This document shows, piece by piece, positions 1 through 8,806 of a stretch of DNA of 41,600 nt; position 1 is the first letter of the stretch; each line of letters starts with the position of its first letter. The notes under the pieces were generated by a model that had not been told where the DNA came from, made no database searches, and saw only the letters and a program-made list of their open reading frames with translations. Source of the stretch: Butyrivibrio sp. X503 (lineage in GTDB: Bacteria; Bacillota; Clostridia; Lachnospirales; Lachnospiraceae); NCBI RefSeq assembly GCF_003625475.1, contig NZ_RAIQ01000011.1, forward strand, positions 1 to 41,600. The letters are read 5' to 3'. A program made the position numbers and the translations under genes.

Positions 1-77
1 CGAGAGTTGGGCATACAATCATGAGCCGGATAAAGAGATTCTTGCATTATATGACAACGGAAACGCTGTCTTTAAAG
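1..77. repeat. Terminal direct repeat, copy 1 (circular-contig overlap)
   Basis: These 77 bases are identical to the last 77 bases of the window. A reading frame runs unbroken across the join, so the repeat is best explained as the same physical sequence reported twice from a circular molecule. A genuine direct repeat is the alternative, but its exact length and the in-frame junction make that unlikely. Confidence 0.9.
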
Positions 78-508
78 ATGAAAAATGCAAATATATCAAA
101 GATGATGAGTTTATAACATTGACCGGTAAAGACGGCAATGAACTCAAAATGCATTACGATACCAATGAAGAAGGTATTGTTCTGTATGAAAAAGAAAAAT
201 ATACGGCTTGCGAGGGAACTGACGCTAACGGAAACAGCATTGATTTTTCAGCGGAGGACAAGCAAGGGGTTGTTGGATATTGGCTCCATGAGAATGGAAA
301 TTCATCTTTTGTTTTTTCAAACGATGGAAGATTTATGGAAGATAATAGTTTTGGCGGACAATACGCGGTCGATGAAGCTGCAGGACAGATAAAACTCATG
401 TATGATGCGGATTTTCGTTTTGAGGATGCTTTTCTTTATTACACTGTAAACGGAGATAATCTCATTATCGAATATCCTTGGCCAATGGTCCATACAACGG
501 AGAAGTGA
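1..508 (+). CDS. Small lipoprotein, C-terminal part (gene spans the circle junction)
   Basis: This is the continuation of the gene that begins at 41444; joined across the circle it encodes 195 residues. The frame is open from base 2 to the TGA ending at 508. The C-terminal part (GYW, then SFVFSNDG, then a beta-rich repeat ending YTVNGDNLIIEYPW) resembles small clostridial lipoproteins with a DUF5640/lipocalin-like beta fold; that family link is a memory-based guess. It lies 79 bp before the sugar-binding protein gene and probably belongs to the same transcript. It could be an accessory surface protein of the uptake system. A naive caller would start it at the TTG at 119, which is wrong once the circle is closed. 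Confidence 0.8.
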   Translation, partial: ESWAYNHEPDKEILALYDNGNAVFKDEKCKYIKDDEFITLTGKDGNELKMHYDTNEEGIVLYEKEKYTACEGTDANGNSIDFSAEDKQGVVGYWLHENGNSSFVFSNDGRFMEDNSFGGQYAVDEAAGQIKLMYDADFRFEDAFLYYTVNGDNLIIEYPWPMVHTTEK

Positions 509-543
509 TGGGAATCAAAAGCAGAGATGCTTGCGATAGAACA

Positions 544-558
544 GGTGACAATGTCACC
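544..558. promoter_or_regulatory. Perfect inverted repeat between lipoprotein and sugar-binding protein genes
   Basis: GGTGACAATGTCACC is a perfect 7-bp dyad with one central base, 29 bp before the binding-protein start codon. It has no U-tract, so it is more likely a protein operator or mRNA-end stabiliser than a terminator. The GGT..ACC ends echo the dyad at 41357-41371. Confidence 0.4.
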
Positions 559-587
559 AAAACAAACTTTATAATGGGAGGTATGAT

Positions 588-1961
588 ATGGAAATGAAGC
601 GTTTAGTTTCAACCGTGTTGGCGGGTGTAATGGCTTTTTCACTTGTTGCATGTGGAGAATCCGCATCTACAGCACCGGCTACAGATTCAGGTGATGCAGC
701 ACCTGCCGCTGAGGCAGAAGCAGAAGCAGAAGCACCTGCTGAAGCAGAGGCAGAGGCACCTGCCGCTGAGAGTGCAGCATCAGGAGAGCCTATTACTCTT
801 AAGATGTGGTGTATCGCTACAGAGAGTGATTCAAACCGTCATGCATATGAAGCAGCTATTGCTGATATGCAGGCTAAGTACCCTGAGATTACATTAGAAT
901 GGGAGGCATTTGAGAACCAGTCTTACAAGACAAAGATTAAGGCAGCTGTTTCAGCTAACGAAATGCCTGATATCTTCTTTACATGGTCATGTGCATTCCT
1001 TGGTGATTTCGTAGAAGCAGGAAAGGTATATTGCCTTGATGCAGCTTATGAAAATTACAAGAGCGAGCTTCCTGAGGTTATGCTCGGAAACACAACATAT
1101 GATGGAAAGCACTATGGTGTTCCGTTAACAATGAACATCGTTGGTCTCTTCGCTAACATGGATCTCTTAAAAGAGGCTGGATATGAGGAAATCCCCGGAA
1201 CATATGAAGAGTTCATTAAGTGCTGTGATGCACTTAAGGCTAAGGGAATCATTCCTTTCGGATGTGCAGGAAAAGAGACATGGTGCGTAACTGAGTATCT
1301 TGAGTCTGTTATCGAGAAGAGCGCAGGCGCAGATGCACTTAACGACATTTTCCTTGGAAGAGAAACATGGGACAATGCAGATGTTGGTGCTGCTGTTGAT
1401 ACATTCCAGAAGCTTGTTAAAGACGGATACTTTGATCCTTCAGGAATCGGCCTTACAAACGATGAAGTTAAGAACAACTTCATGGCTGGTAAATATGCAT
1501 TCTACATGAACGGAACATGGAACTGTGCAGACTTCGCAAACAATGCAGAGTTCTTCCCTAAGGTAAAGGTTAGCGAGTTCCCTGTAATTAACGCTGATAA
1601 GGCTAAGCTTGGTCAGTTGATCGGTGGACCTTCAGATACACTTGCTGTTGCAGCATCTTCACCTAACGCTGAGAGAGCAGCTGATTATACTTTCGAGCTT
1701 GGTAAGCTTATTTGCCACTATGGATATCTTGATGGATGCGGACTTCCTGCATGGACACCTTATGGTGACACAAGCTCTGTAAATGAGCTCACACAGGCAG
1801 TTGCTGAGATCTGCTCAAATGCAGATACATACGTTCTCTTCGGAGATACAGCTATGGATGCTGATTCAGCTAATACATATCTTTCATATGTAGATCAGGT
1901 TTATGGATGCCAGGTTGATGGTGAGGCATTCATCAAAGGATTAGCAAAAGATATTCGATAA
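588..1961 (+). CDS. Sugar ABC transporter substrate-binding lipoprotein
   Basis: A 457-residue extracellular solute-binding protein of family 1 (MalE-like). It has a type II signal peptide with lipobox LVAC (Cys22), then an unusual Ala/Glu/Pro linker (about residues 38-66, repeated EAEAEA) that should act as a flexible stalk. The mature domain begins near EPITLKMWC and shows family features such as the internal FMAGKYAFYMNGTWN stretch. The start follows GGGAGG with 6-base spacing. It is followed by two permeases; with the GH8 enzyme downstream, a xylo-oligosaccharide ligand is likely. Codons look strongly biased, as expected for an abundant protein. Confidence 0.93.
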   Translation: MEMKRLVSTVLAGVMAFSLVACGESASTAPATDSGDAAPAAEAEAEAEAPAEAEAEAPAAESAASGEPITLKMWCIATESDSNRHAYEAAIADMQAKYPEITLEWEAFENQSYKTKIKAAVSANEMPDIFFTWSCAFLGDFVEAGKVYCLDAAYENYKSELPEVMLGNTTYDGKHYGVPLTMNIVGLFANMDLLKEAGYEEIPGTYEEFIKCCDALKAKGIIPFGCAGKETWCVTEYLESVIEKSAGADALNDIFLGRETWDNADVGAAVDTFQKLVKDGYFDPSGIGLTNDEVKNNFMAGKYAFYMNGTWNCADFANNAEFFPKVKVSEFPVINADKAKLGQLIGGPSDTLAVAASSPNAERAADYTFELGKLICHYGYLDGCGLPAWTPYGDTSSVNELTQAVAEICSNADTYVLFGDTAMDADSANTYLSYVDQVYGCQVDGEAFIKGLAKDIR

Positions 1962-1992
1962 CATAAAACAAAAGATTTAGCTTAGGCTACTT

Positions 1993-2035
1993 ACGATCCT
2001 TCCTGTGCTTCCCATGGGGAAGACGGAAGGATCGT
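1993..2035 (+). promoter_or_regulatory. Intercistronic hairpin after the binding-protein gene
   Basis: ACGATCCTTCC (1993-2003) pairs with GGAAGGATCGT (2025-2035), and an inner CTTCCC/GGGAAG extends the stem. There is no clear U-tract, so it probably protects the binding-protein mRNA end or partly attenuates, giving more binding protein than permease. Confidence 0.65.
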
Positions 2036-2057
2036 ATTATTTTAGAAGGTTATAATA

Positions 2058-2987
2058 ATGTCTGATAATAATTATATTGTAAGTAAAGAAATATTAAGGG
2101 AAAGAAGAAACAAGAACATAAAAAAGCATTTGACCATATTCGTATTCCTTCTTCCCGGATTAGCACTTTTTATAAGCATTCTTATTGCTCCTATAGCAGT
2201 ATCACTCTATAGAAGTACATTTGATTGGAATGGTTTTTCTGAAGGAACATTTATTGGAATTGCCAATTACGTAGAGCTGTTTACCAATGGTTCGATCAAA
2301 TTTATAACGTCATTGAAAAACGCAATGATCATAGCTATCTTCTCAGTGTTTATACAGTTGCCTATTTCGTTGGCGCTGGCACTTCTTTTGGGAAGAAAGC
2401 CAAAGGGCGAAAAGGTATTCTTATCAATATTCTTTATGCCTGTGTTGATCTCAACCGTTGTTATCGGTCAGCTCTGGTTGAAAATATATAATCCCGACTA
2501 CGGTCTTTTAAACAGATTTCTTGATTTTGTTCATCTTAGTCAGTATAAGCATGTATGGGTGGGCGAAATCGGAACAGCGCTTGGAAGTATCGTTGTACCT
2601 ACTATTTGGCAGTACATCGGCTACCATATGCTTTTAATGTACGCCGGAGTTAAAGGTGTATCAGTAGACTTAAGAGAAGCAGCTATGCTTGACGGCGCAA
2701 CAAAGTGGCAGGTTGATAAGTACATTGTTATTCCGATCATTAAGCCGATTTTAAAAGTAAGCGTAATTTTCGCGGTAACAGGTTCACTTAAAACTTACGA
2801 CCTTGTACGTATTTTGACTGAAGGCGGACCCTTCCAGTCAACAGAAGTACCCAGTACCTTGCTTGAGAACATGCTTTTCTTGAGAAACAGGTATGGTATG
2901 GGTAGTACAATCACGGTTATGTTGATAGCACTTTGCTTTGCGTTTGCATTATTGATAAGCGCTGCATTTAAGGAAAAGGATAAATAA
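2058..2987 (+). CDS. Sugar ABC transporter permease, MalF/UgpA type
   Basis: A 309-residue inner-membrane permease with about six hydrophobic segments, the first near residues 25-50. The EAA loop that docks the ATPase is seen as REAAMLDGATKWQ followed by IVIPIIKPIL, typical of binding-protein-dependent transport permeases. It lies 96 bp after the binding-protein gene, separated by the hairpin, and 2 bp before the second permease. It should form the heterodimeric channel with that protein. No ATPase gene is nearby, so a shared MsmX/MsmK/UgpC-like ATPase encoded elsewhere is probably used. Confidence 0.93.
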   Translation: MSDNNYIVSKEILRERRNKNIKKHLTIFVFLLPGLALFISILIAPIAVSLYRSTFDWNGFSEGTFIGIANYVELFTNGSIKFITSLKNAMIIAIFSVFIQLPISLALALLLGRKPKGEKVFLSIFFMPVLISTVVIGQLWLKIYNPDYGLLNRFLDFVHLSQYKHVWVGEIGTALGSIVVPTIWQYIGYHMLLMYAGVKGVSVDLREAAMLDGATKWQVDKYIVIPIIKPILKVSVIFAVTGSLKTYDLVRILTEGGPFQSTEVPSTLLENMLFLRNRYGMGSTITVMLIALCFAFALLISAAFKEKDK

Positions 2988-2989
2988 AA

Positions 2990-3811
2990 ATGAAGTTTAA
3001 AAAATCGTTAGCATATATTCTTCTTGGAATATGGGCACTTGTAAACTTATTCCCTATTTACTTCATGTTTACATTTTCTCTTAAATCCAATGATGAAATT
3101 TTCGGAAAAAACATTATAGGTATCCCTAAGGACTGGTTGTGGTCGAATTACGTTTCAGCCCTTAAGACGGGAAATATGGCACTGTATTTTGCAAACAGTT
3201 TACTGGTTACAACTTTGGCAATTGCCATTTCTTTAATGGCAGCATTGATGGCCACTTACGCGATTACTCGTATTCCTTCGAGGCTTAATAAGTATACCAA
3301 CGCATTCTTTATGCTCGGACTTACTATTCCACTTCAGGCTTCAATCGTACCGGTATATGTTGTTTTATCTAAGCTTCATTGGCTCAACAAATATTCAACA
3401 CTTATCGTGCCATATTCAGCTTTTGCATTGTCAATGGCAATTCTTATATGTACAGGATTTATGGTCGATATTCCTATTGACCTTGATGAAGCTGCAAGAA
3501 TTGATGGATGTGGATTATTCGGAACGTTTTTTAAGATTATACTTCCGCTTACAAAACCCGCATTTTCAACTGTAGGTATCTATTCATACCTTCAGTGTTG
3601 GAATGAGTTCATGTTTGCCAATGTTTTCATTTCCGACTCTAAACACAGAACATTGCCTGTAGGTATTAAAGCCTTGTCAGGTGCATATACAACAGATTGG
3701 GGTCCGATTGGTGCGGCTCTTGTAATCGCAACATTCCCGACTTTGATAGTATATGTTTTCTTAAGCAGAAAAATTCAGGATAGCTTTATCGCTGGTGCGG
3801 TAAAAGGCTGA
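2990..3811 (+). CDS. Sugar ABC transporter permease, MalG/UgpE type
   Basis: A 273-residue membrane protein with about six hydrophobic segments. Its EAA loop reads DEAARIDGCGLFGTFFKIILPLTKP, matching the MalG side of carbohydrate importers. It starts 2 bp after the first permease stop, so the two are translationally linked. It closes the transporter operon and is followed by a strong terminator. Confidence 0.93.
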   Translation: MKFKKSLAYILLGIWALVNLFPIYFMFTFSLKSNDEIFGKNIIGIPKDWLWSNYVSALKTGNMALYFANSLLVTTLAIAISLMAALMATYAITRIPSRLNKYTNAFFMLGLTIPLQASIVPVYVVLSKLHWLNKYSTLIVPYSAFALSMAILICTGFMVDIPIDLDEAARIDGCGLFGTFFKIILPLTKPAFSTVGIYSYLQCWNEFMFANVFISDSKHRTLPVGIKALSGAYTTDWGPIGAALVIATFPTLIVYVFLSRKIQDSFIAGAVKG

Positions 3812-3828
3812 TAATTTTATACAATTTA

Positions 3829-3867
3829 GAGCTTGGCGAAAGATAAAAGCCAAGCTCTTTTTCTTTT
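3829..3867 (+). terminator. Rho-independent terminator after the ABC permeases
   Basis: GAGCTTGGC (3829-3837) pairs perfectly with GCCAAGCTC (3849-3857), followed directly by TTTTTCTTTT. It ends the transporter operon before the sensor kinase. Confidence 0.92.
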
Positions 3868-3933
3868 GCAACAAAAGGTGAAAAATGTTATCTTTAAGAG
3901 GTATTATGTGGAGGAAGTTTTGAGGGGCGATAT

Positions 3934-5715
3934 ATGAACATAAAGAAAAATCTCTTACAATTCTATGATAACAATAGCAAGAGAACATCCCTGTCATCCA
4001 GTCTTAAGCAGGTTATCTTTGGGATTATTTTTATTGCCATTGTTTCCTTTCTGATTTCCACATATTACATTACTGAAAAAGAGAGAAAAGAATATGGAAT
4101 TCGCGAAGCAGAGAGCGTAATAAAAACACTCTCCAATAATATTTATTCCGAAACCAAGAATTATATAGACCTTTCAAGACTTATCATGACTGAAGGAAGA
4201 CTAGTAACATTTCTTAGGGCAGACACAGACGATGTAGATATCGGAATGATCAATGACGCCAGATACGGAATTATGAGTATTCTTAATGTAAAAGAGGGCG
4301 TGGATTCGGTTATTGTCTTTCGCGAGGATATGAAAAGAGTAGTTACCGATAGATTTTCATATAAATATAACCATCCTCTGATCGAACAAGATATATGGAA
4401 AAAAGATATCTACAACGGAAGAGGACGAGCTGTGGTCTCGCTTAACAGTAATAAAATAGCTACAAGAGCGGATAACAAGCCTGTTGTGACTGTTGGAAGA
4501 GCTATATACGATATTGACTCTCAGCGTAGACGCGGACTTATGTTAATGAATATATCCGCTTCGGTATATCAAAAGATGCTAAATCAGCTACATTACAGCG
4601 ATATATGTATAATGGGAATCGATGGTACATACTTGGCAGGAAATAAAGAGCTGGTTCCTTTTTTTGAAACTGGATTTGATTCCGCTCAGATAGTGCATAA
4701 GAATGATGTCCTTGATCATGAGCGGATCCTGATATCAGGATGTAATGTAAGCAATCTTCCGATTGTTATTCTCAAAGTTTCTTCGTACGGATCGGAAGGC
4801 ATTCCATACAAGATTATATACGCATTACTTTTCTTGCTGGTGGTGTTTATATTGATGGCAATATATGTAGCCAGATTTATTCAGAAGAATATTACAGATC
4901 CAGTGTTTGAGCTTTCAAGTTCAATGGAAAGAAACAAACGCTCCGGACATCTTAAAAAAATCAACATAGATATGTCTAGTAACGAACTCGACATGTTGAA
5001 GACAGATTATAACAGCATGATCGACCATGTAAACGAACTGATTGCTACACTTATAGAAAAAGAGAAAACACTTCAAAAAGCAGAAATGCGAGTGCTCCAA
5101 GAGCAGATAAAGCCGCATTTTTTATATAATTCCATAGAAACCATAGGTTTTCTTGCGATGGATGCCGGCGCCGATAGGGTACACGATGCACTTGAAACAC
5201 TTGGCAGCTTTTACAGAAACTTCCTAAGTAAAGGAGACAGGGAAATTCCCTTGTCCAGAGAAGTATGCATAGTTAAAGATTATATTTCGCTTCAGAAACT
5301 TAGATACGGAGATATTATAGAAGATATCTATGACATTTCTGAGGATACCGAGAATTTCATCGTTCCAAAACTGATCCTACAGCCACTTGTAGAAAACAGT
5401 ATCTATCACGGTATACGCTTAAAAGGCGAACGAGGTATAATAAGAATATCCAGCCGAATTGAAGAAAACGAACTCCACCTGAGCGTTAAAGATACAGGCG
5501 TCGGCATGGATGCGGATCAAATAGAAAAGATTCTATCCAGAAAAAAGATAAATCAAAATGAACTCGACGCAGAAAGTTTTGGTTTATGGGGTACAATAGA
5601 AAGAATAAGAATCTATTATGATAAAGAAGACGTGGTAAAGATAAACAGCGAAATCGGCGAGTATACGGAAATTGAATTTATCATTCCGTACGCGAGCCAT
5701 TATGGGGTAAAGTGA
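3934..5715 (+). CDS. YesM-like sensor histidine kinase
   Basis: A 593-residue two-component sensor of the LytS/YesM class. A transmembrane segment near residues 28-47 is followed by a roughly 240-residue external domain, a second membrane segment near 290-310, a HAMP-like linker, the His_kinase domain (QEQIKPHFLYNSIE, phospho-acceptor His395) and an HATPase domain with N-box PLVENSIYHG (Asn488) and G-box DTGVGMD (about 520). In this class the external domain usually senses the sugar or its binding protein. One base separates it from the response regulator. It probably controls the adjacent transporter and GH8 genes. Confidence 0.93.
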   Translation: MNIKKNLLQFYDNNSKRTSLSSSLKQVIFGIIFIAIVSFLISTYYITEKERKEYGIREAESVIKTLSNNIYSETKNYIDLSRLIMTEGRLVTFLRADTDDVDIGMINDARYGIMSILNVKEGVDSVIVFREDMKRVVTDRFSYKYNHPLIEQDIWKKDIYNGRGRAVVSLNSNKIATRADNKPVVTVGRAIYDIDSQRRRGLMLMNISASVYQKMLNQLHYSDICIMGIDGTYLAGNKELVPFFETGFDSAQIVHKNDVLDHERILISGCNVSNLPIVILKVSSYGSEGIPYKIIYALLFLLVVFILMAIYVARFIQKNITDPVFELSSSMERNKRSGHLKKINIDMSSNELDMLKTDYNSMIDHVNELIATLIEKEKTLQKAEMRVLQEQIKPHFLYNSIETIGFLAMDAGADRVHDALETLGSFYRNFLSKGDREIPLSREVCIVKDYISLQKLRYGDIIEDIYDISEDTENFIVPKLILQPLVENSIYHGIRLKGERGIIRISSRIEENELHLSVKDTGVGMDADQIEKILSRKKINQNELDAESFGLWGTIERIRIYYDKEDVVKINSEIGEYTEIEFIIPYASHYGVK

Positions 5716-5716
5716 C

Positions 5717-6472
5717 ATGAACAGAACATACAGGGTGATGATAATTGACGACGAAGAGTCTGCACGTAAACTCATGAGAGCCGGCATCAAATGGGATACT
5801 CTTAATATGGAGGTTGTCGGAGAAGCTGCTAGTGGTATAGAAGCTATAAACATTATTGACGATGTAAAGCCGGATATTGCCTTTGTTGATATTTCCATGC
5901 CTTTTATGGACGGAATAGAGTTTACCAAAACCGCAACTGACAGATATCCAAATCTGATCATCATAATCATGACCGCTATCAATCAATTTGAATATGCTAG
6001 AAAATGCGTAAGCCTTCCTGTTTTTGATTATATGCTTAAACCCATGGTAAGAGCAGAGATTTCAGATGTACTTGAGCGGGCAAAAAAGAAGCTAGATGAA
6101 TCAAAAGACTCTTGGGAAGATTCTAAGGCAGAAATAGAAACAGAGAGTTCAGACGAAAATAACTCAACCGAACTTATTAAAAAATACGTAGAAGATAACT
6201 TTACGGATTCAATGCTTAATCTGACTTTTCTTGCACAATATTTTGGCTTCAGCGCCAGTTATCTATCAAGAAAGTTTAAGCAAGACACCGGAAAAAACTT
6301 TGTAGAGTATCTAAACGACTTGCGCATGAAAAAAGCGGTAAAAATAGCAAAATCTAATATCAAAATGTATCAGATAGCCGCAGAAGTTGGGATTCCGGAC
6401 CCCAATTATTTTAGTAAATGCTTTAAAAAGTATACCGGCATGAGCTATTCTGATTATATTTCAACCAAGTAA
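5717..6472 (+). CDS. YesN-like response regulator, receiver plus AraC-type DNA-binding domain
   Basis: 251 residues. The receiver domain (about 1-120) has the acidic pair Asp11/Asp12 and the phospho-acceptor Asp58 in VDISMPFMDG, with MLKPM as the conserved Lys region. The C-terminal AraC HTH (about 155-250) is clear from SASYLSRKFKQDTGKNF and the signature IAAEVGIPDPNYFSKCFKKYTGMSYSDY. It is shorter than many YesN proteins, which often have a longer middle region; here a short acidic Ser/Glu linker joins the two domains. It forms a pair with the preceding kinase and likely activates the uptake operon. Confidence 0.93.
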   Translation: MNRTYRVMIIDDEESARKLMRAGIKWDTLNMEVVGEAASGIEAINIIDDVKPDIAFVDISMPFMDGIEFTKTATDRYPNLIIIIMTAINQFEYARKCVSLPVFDYMLKPMVRAEISDVLERAKKKLDESKDSWEDSKAEIETESSDENNSTELIKKYVEDNFTDSMLNLTFLAQYFGFSASYLSRKFKQDTGKNFVEYLNDLRMKKAVKIAKSNIKMYQIAAEVGIPDPNYFSKCFKKYTGMSYSDYISTK

Positions 6473-6473
6473 T

Positions 6474-6482
6474 TGTTATAAT
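6474..6482 (+). promoter_or_regulatory. Candidate extended -10 promoter for the GH8 gene
   Basis: TGTTATAAT lies immediately after the regulator stop codon and 31 bp before the GH8 ATG. The TG extension plus consensus TATAAT could work without a good -35, which is absent. Confidence 0.45.
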
Positions 6483-6512
6483 AGATCAATAAAATCGAAA
6501 GGTTATTATATA

Positions 6513-7670
6513 ATGAGTGCATTTGAATCAGGCATATACAGAAACATCTTTAAAGAGATTGGAAAGACAGAAGATGAGATTTCTTCACGTCTTAAAGAGA
6601 TTGTACATACTTTTTTCTATGATGAAGAAGAACGAATATATCATGAAACCAGCGGTGATATGGGGTATCTGACGGATACCGGCAATAATGACGCCAGAAC
6701 AGAGGGCATGTCTTACGGAATGATGATGTGCGTCCAACTTGATATGCAAGAAGAATTCGATCGGATTTGGAAATGGTCAAAAACCTACATGTTCATGACA
6801 GAAGGAGAAAATGAAGGCTATTTTGCTTGGTCCTGTCAAACAGATGGTAAGAAAAATGCCGACGGACCTGCTCCCGACGGAGAAGAATTTTATGCTATGG
6901 CACTCTTTTTTGCTTCACACAGATGGGGCGATCGGGACGGAATATTTGAATATAGCAAAGAAGCCAAAGATCTTCTTCATTCATGCATTCACAAAGGAGA
7001 AAACGGAAGAGTAGGCACTCCCATGTGGAATAAGGATAACTATCAGATTTTATTCGTTCCGGGAATTGGCTTTACTGATCCATCCTATCATCTTCCGCAT
7101 TTTTATGATCTTTTTGCTCTTTGGGCATATGAAGAAGATAGAGAATTCTTCAGAAAAGCTGCTGAAGCAAGCAGAAACTTTCTTGTAACAGCGTGTCATC
7201 CTGTGACGGGATTAAGCGCCGAATATGCTAATTTTGATGGAAGTCCAATGAATAAGGAATTACCTTGGGGACAATTCGGTGACTTTTTCAGCGACGCCTA
7301 TAGAACAGCTGCAAATATCGGTTTAGACGCCGAATGGTTTGGAATCGATAAAGGGCAATATTCGATTCCGTTAAAGATGATGAATTTCTTTCAAACCGAT
7401 CTTGAAGCGGCAAGATGCGCATACAAAGTTGACGGAACGCCTCTAGAAAGACCCGTTCTCCATCCTGTTGGGCTAATAGCAACAATGGCTCAAAGTGCAT
7501 TGACTATTCCATACAGCGACAATGAAAACAGTGATTTTTCTACTGCAAAAAAATGGGTTGAATGGTTCTGGAATCAGCCTCTTAGAAAAGGCGTTCGCAG
7601 ATACTACGATAATTGCTTATACTTGTTTGCATTCCTTGCACTATCCGGTAATTATCGCATTTGGAAATAA
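6513..7670 (+). CDS. GH8 reducing-end xylose-releasing exo-oligoxylanase (Rex-like)
   Basis: A 385-residue glycoside hydrolase of family 8. It has no signal peptide, so it should act in the cytoplasm on imported xylo-oligosaccharides, releasing xylose from the reducing end. The general acid is probably Glu64 in DARTEGMSYGMMM and the base Asp261 in FFSDAYR; these positions match the known Glu/Asp pair of the Bacillus halodurans Rex enzyme within a few residues. Length is normal for Rex. It follows the YesMN pair and lies in the same cluster as the sugar importer. Endoglucanase-type GH8 is the alternative, but those are normally exported. Confidence 0.88.
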   Translation: MSAFESGIYRNIFKEIGKTEDEISSRLKEIVHTFFYDEEERIYHETSGDMGYLTDTGNNDARTEGMSYGMMMCVQLDMQEEFDRIWKWSKTYMFMTEGENEGYFAWSCQTDGKKNADGPAPDGEEFYAMALFFASHRWGDRDGIFEYSKEAKDLLHSCIHKGENGRVGTPMWNKDNYQILFVPGIGFTDPSYHLPHFYDLFALWAYEEDREFFRKAAEASRNFLVTACHPVTGLSAEYANFDGSPMNKELPWGQFGDFFSDAYRTAANIGLDAEWFGIDKGQYSIPLKMMNFFQTDLEAARCAYKVDGTPLERPVLHPVGLIATMAQSALTIPYSDNENSDFSTAKKWVEWFWNQPLRKGVRRYYDNCLYLFAFLALSGNYRIWK

Positions 7671-7684
7671 TGTGTTTTAACACA
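7671..7684. promoter_or_regulatory. Palindrome TGTGTTTTAACACA after the GH8 gene
   Basis: A perfect 14-bp palindrome directly after the GH8 stop codon, followed by an AT-rich stretch containing TATAAT (about 7690-7700) ahead of the zinc protein gene. It could be an operator for that gene; function unknown. Confidence 0.35.
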
Positions 7685-7732
7685 TATTATATATAATGTA
7701 TTTATGATATATAACTGAGTAGGGGTTTTATT

Positions 7733-7951
7733 ATGGCTAATAATGTAAAAAGGATATGTATTAACTGTGGCAGAACATTTACAGCCCGCGAAGGGAGAAA
7801 GGTTTTTTGCTCATTTAACTGCAAAAGATTATACGGAAATCACATCAGTTTCAGATGCAGAGATTGCAGAAACGCGACTTGCAGCATAAGAAACAATAAT
7901 CTGGTCAATGCACCTTATGGATGTGAGAATCTGCTCAATCCAAACAGATAA
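7733..7951 (+). CDS. Small eight-cysteine zinc-binding protein, copy 1
   Basis: 72 residues with no family I can name. Cysteines at 9, 12, 26, 30, 42, 45, 50 and 64 suggest two zinc knuckles: CxxC-x13-CxxxC and CxxC-x4-C-x13-C. The conserved core includes CGRTF, AR, FC, CK, and CRDCRNA-x-C. A paralogue at 20036-20251 keeps every one of these cysteines at the same residue numbers and is about half identical. The start follows AGGGG with 7-base spacing. A nucleic-acid-binding or regulatory role is plausible but unproven. Confidence 0.75.
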   Translation: MANNVKRICINCGRTFTAREGRKVFCSFNCKRLYGNHISFRCRDCRNATCSIRNNNLVNAPYGCENLLNPNR

Positions 7952-7997
7952 TAGTCTATTCCGGCAAAATAGAAAGAGTAAATAAAATAAAGACATC

Positions 7998-8792
7998 ATG
8001 GAATACATTTACGAAACACACTTACATACTATGGAAGGAAGCGCATGTTCAAACACTCCAGCCAAGGACTATATTGACTACATGATAGACCTTGGATACA
8101 GCGGTATTATTGTAACAGACCATTTTTTTAATGGAAATTGTGCCGTTCCTAAAGATCTTCCCTGGGAAAAAAGAGTTTCTCTTTATTGCGCTGGCTACAA
8201 AAAAGCTTTTGAAGCTGCCAAAGATAAGGACTTAGCGGTCTTTTTTGGCATAGAGTATAATTTTGACGGAGATGAATATCTAATATACGGTGTAGACGAA
8301 GACTGGCTTCTATCCAATCCCGATATTATGCAAAGAGACAGATTTGAAGTTTACCAAGCGGTTCACAGCGCCGGTGGAATAATGGTTCAAGCTCACCCAT
8401 ACAGAGAAAGAGGATATCTAAAGGCAATTCATCTTACTCCAGAAGTATGTGATGGAGCTGAAATTTTTAATGCAGGAAACCCTGACTGGCAAGACGCTCT
8501 AGGTTACCAATACGCGAATGACCGGAATTTTCTCTTTTCAGCAGGATCGGACATTCATAATTTTACACAAGATGACATGGGAGGTATGAGTTTCCCCTAT
8601 CCTATACATTCTATAAAGGAGTACGTATCGGCTTTTCTTAAAGGTGACGGAACTCCTGTGTTTAAAAGAAATGTTCACGGTTGCAATTCTTCTTTTAACA
8701 GAGTCACTGATGATATTGCTCTTACGGTGCCTTCCAGAACCCCTTCTCTAGAAGTAATATGGCATGAGAAAGCTAACGTATCAGCACAATAA
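7998..8792 (+). CDS. PHP-domain metal-dependent phosphoesterase
   Basis: 264 residues. The PHP metal ligands are visible in order: ETHLHT (His8, His10), TDH (Asp41-His42 area), a GIE glutamate, AHPYRERG and GSDIHN. Stand-alone PHP proteins hydrolyse phosphoesters such as nucleotides, histidinol phosphate or 5'-3' RNA/DNA ends; the substrate here is unknown. The ribosome site is weak. The stop codon overlaps an in-frame ATG for the deacetylase, so the two genes are coupled. Its presence in a sugar locus may hint at a sugar-phosphate substrate, which is inference only. Confidence 0.85.
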   Translation: MEYIYETHLHTMEGSACSNTPAKDYIDYMIDLGYSGIIVTDHFFNGNCAVPKDLPWEKRVSLYCAGYKKAFEAAKDKDLAVFFGIEYNFDGDEYLIYGVDEDWLLSNPDIMQRDRFEVYQAVHSAGGIMVQAHPYRERGYLKAIHLTPEVCDGAEIFNAGNPDWQDALGYQYANDRNFLFSAGSDIHNFTQDDMGGMSFPYPIHSIKEYVSAFLKGDGTPVFKRNVHGCNSSFNRVTDDIALTVPSRTPSLEVIWHEKANVSAQ

Positions 8793-8806
8793 TGGAGGCT
8801 AATTTC

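Noticed and set aside
1..77. Terminal direct repeats as LTRs or phage termini
   Set aside because: A gene reads in frame across the join and there are no phage or transposition genes; a circular-assembly overlap explains it.
119..508. Separate 129-residue gene starting with TTG at 119
   Set aside because: The frame is open upstream to the window edge and continues from the signal-peptide part at 41444 once the circle is closed.
588..3811. Searching near the importer for its ATP-binding subunit
   Set aside because: No ABC ATPase signature (LSGGQ) protein is encoded anywhere in the window; a shared ATPase elsewhere is assumed.
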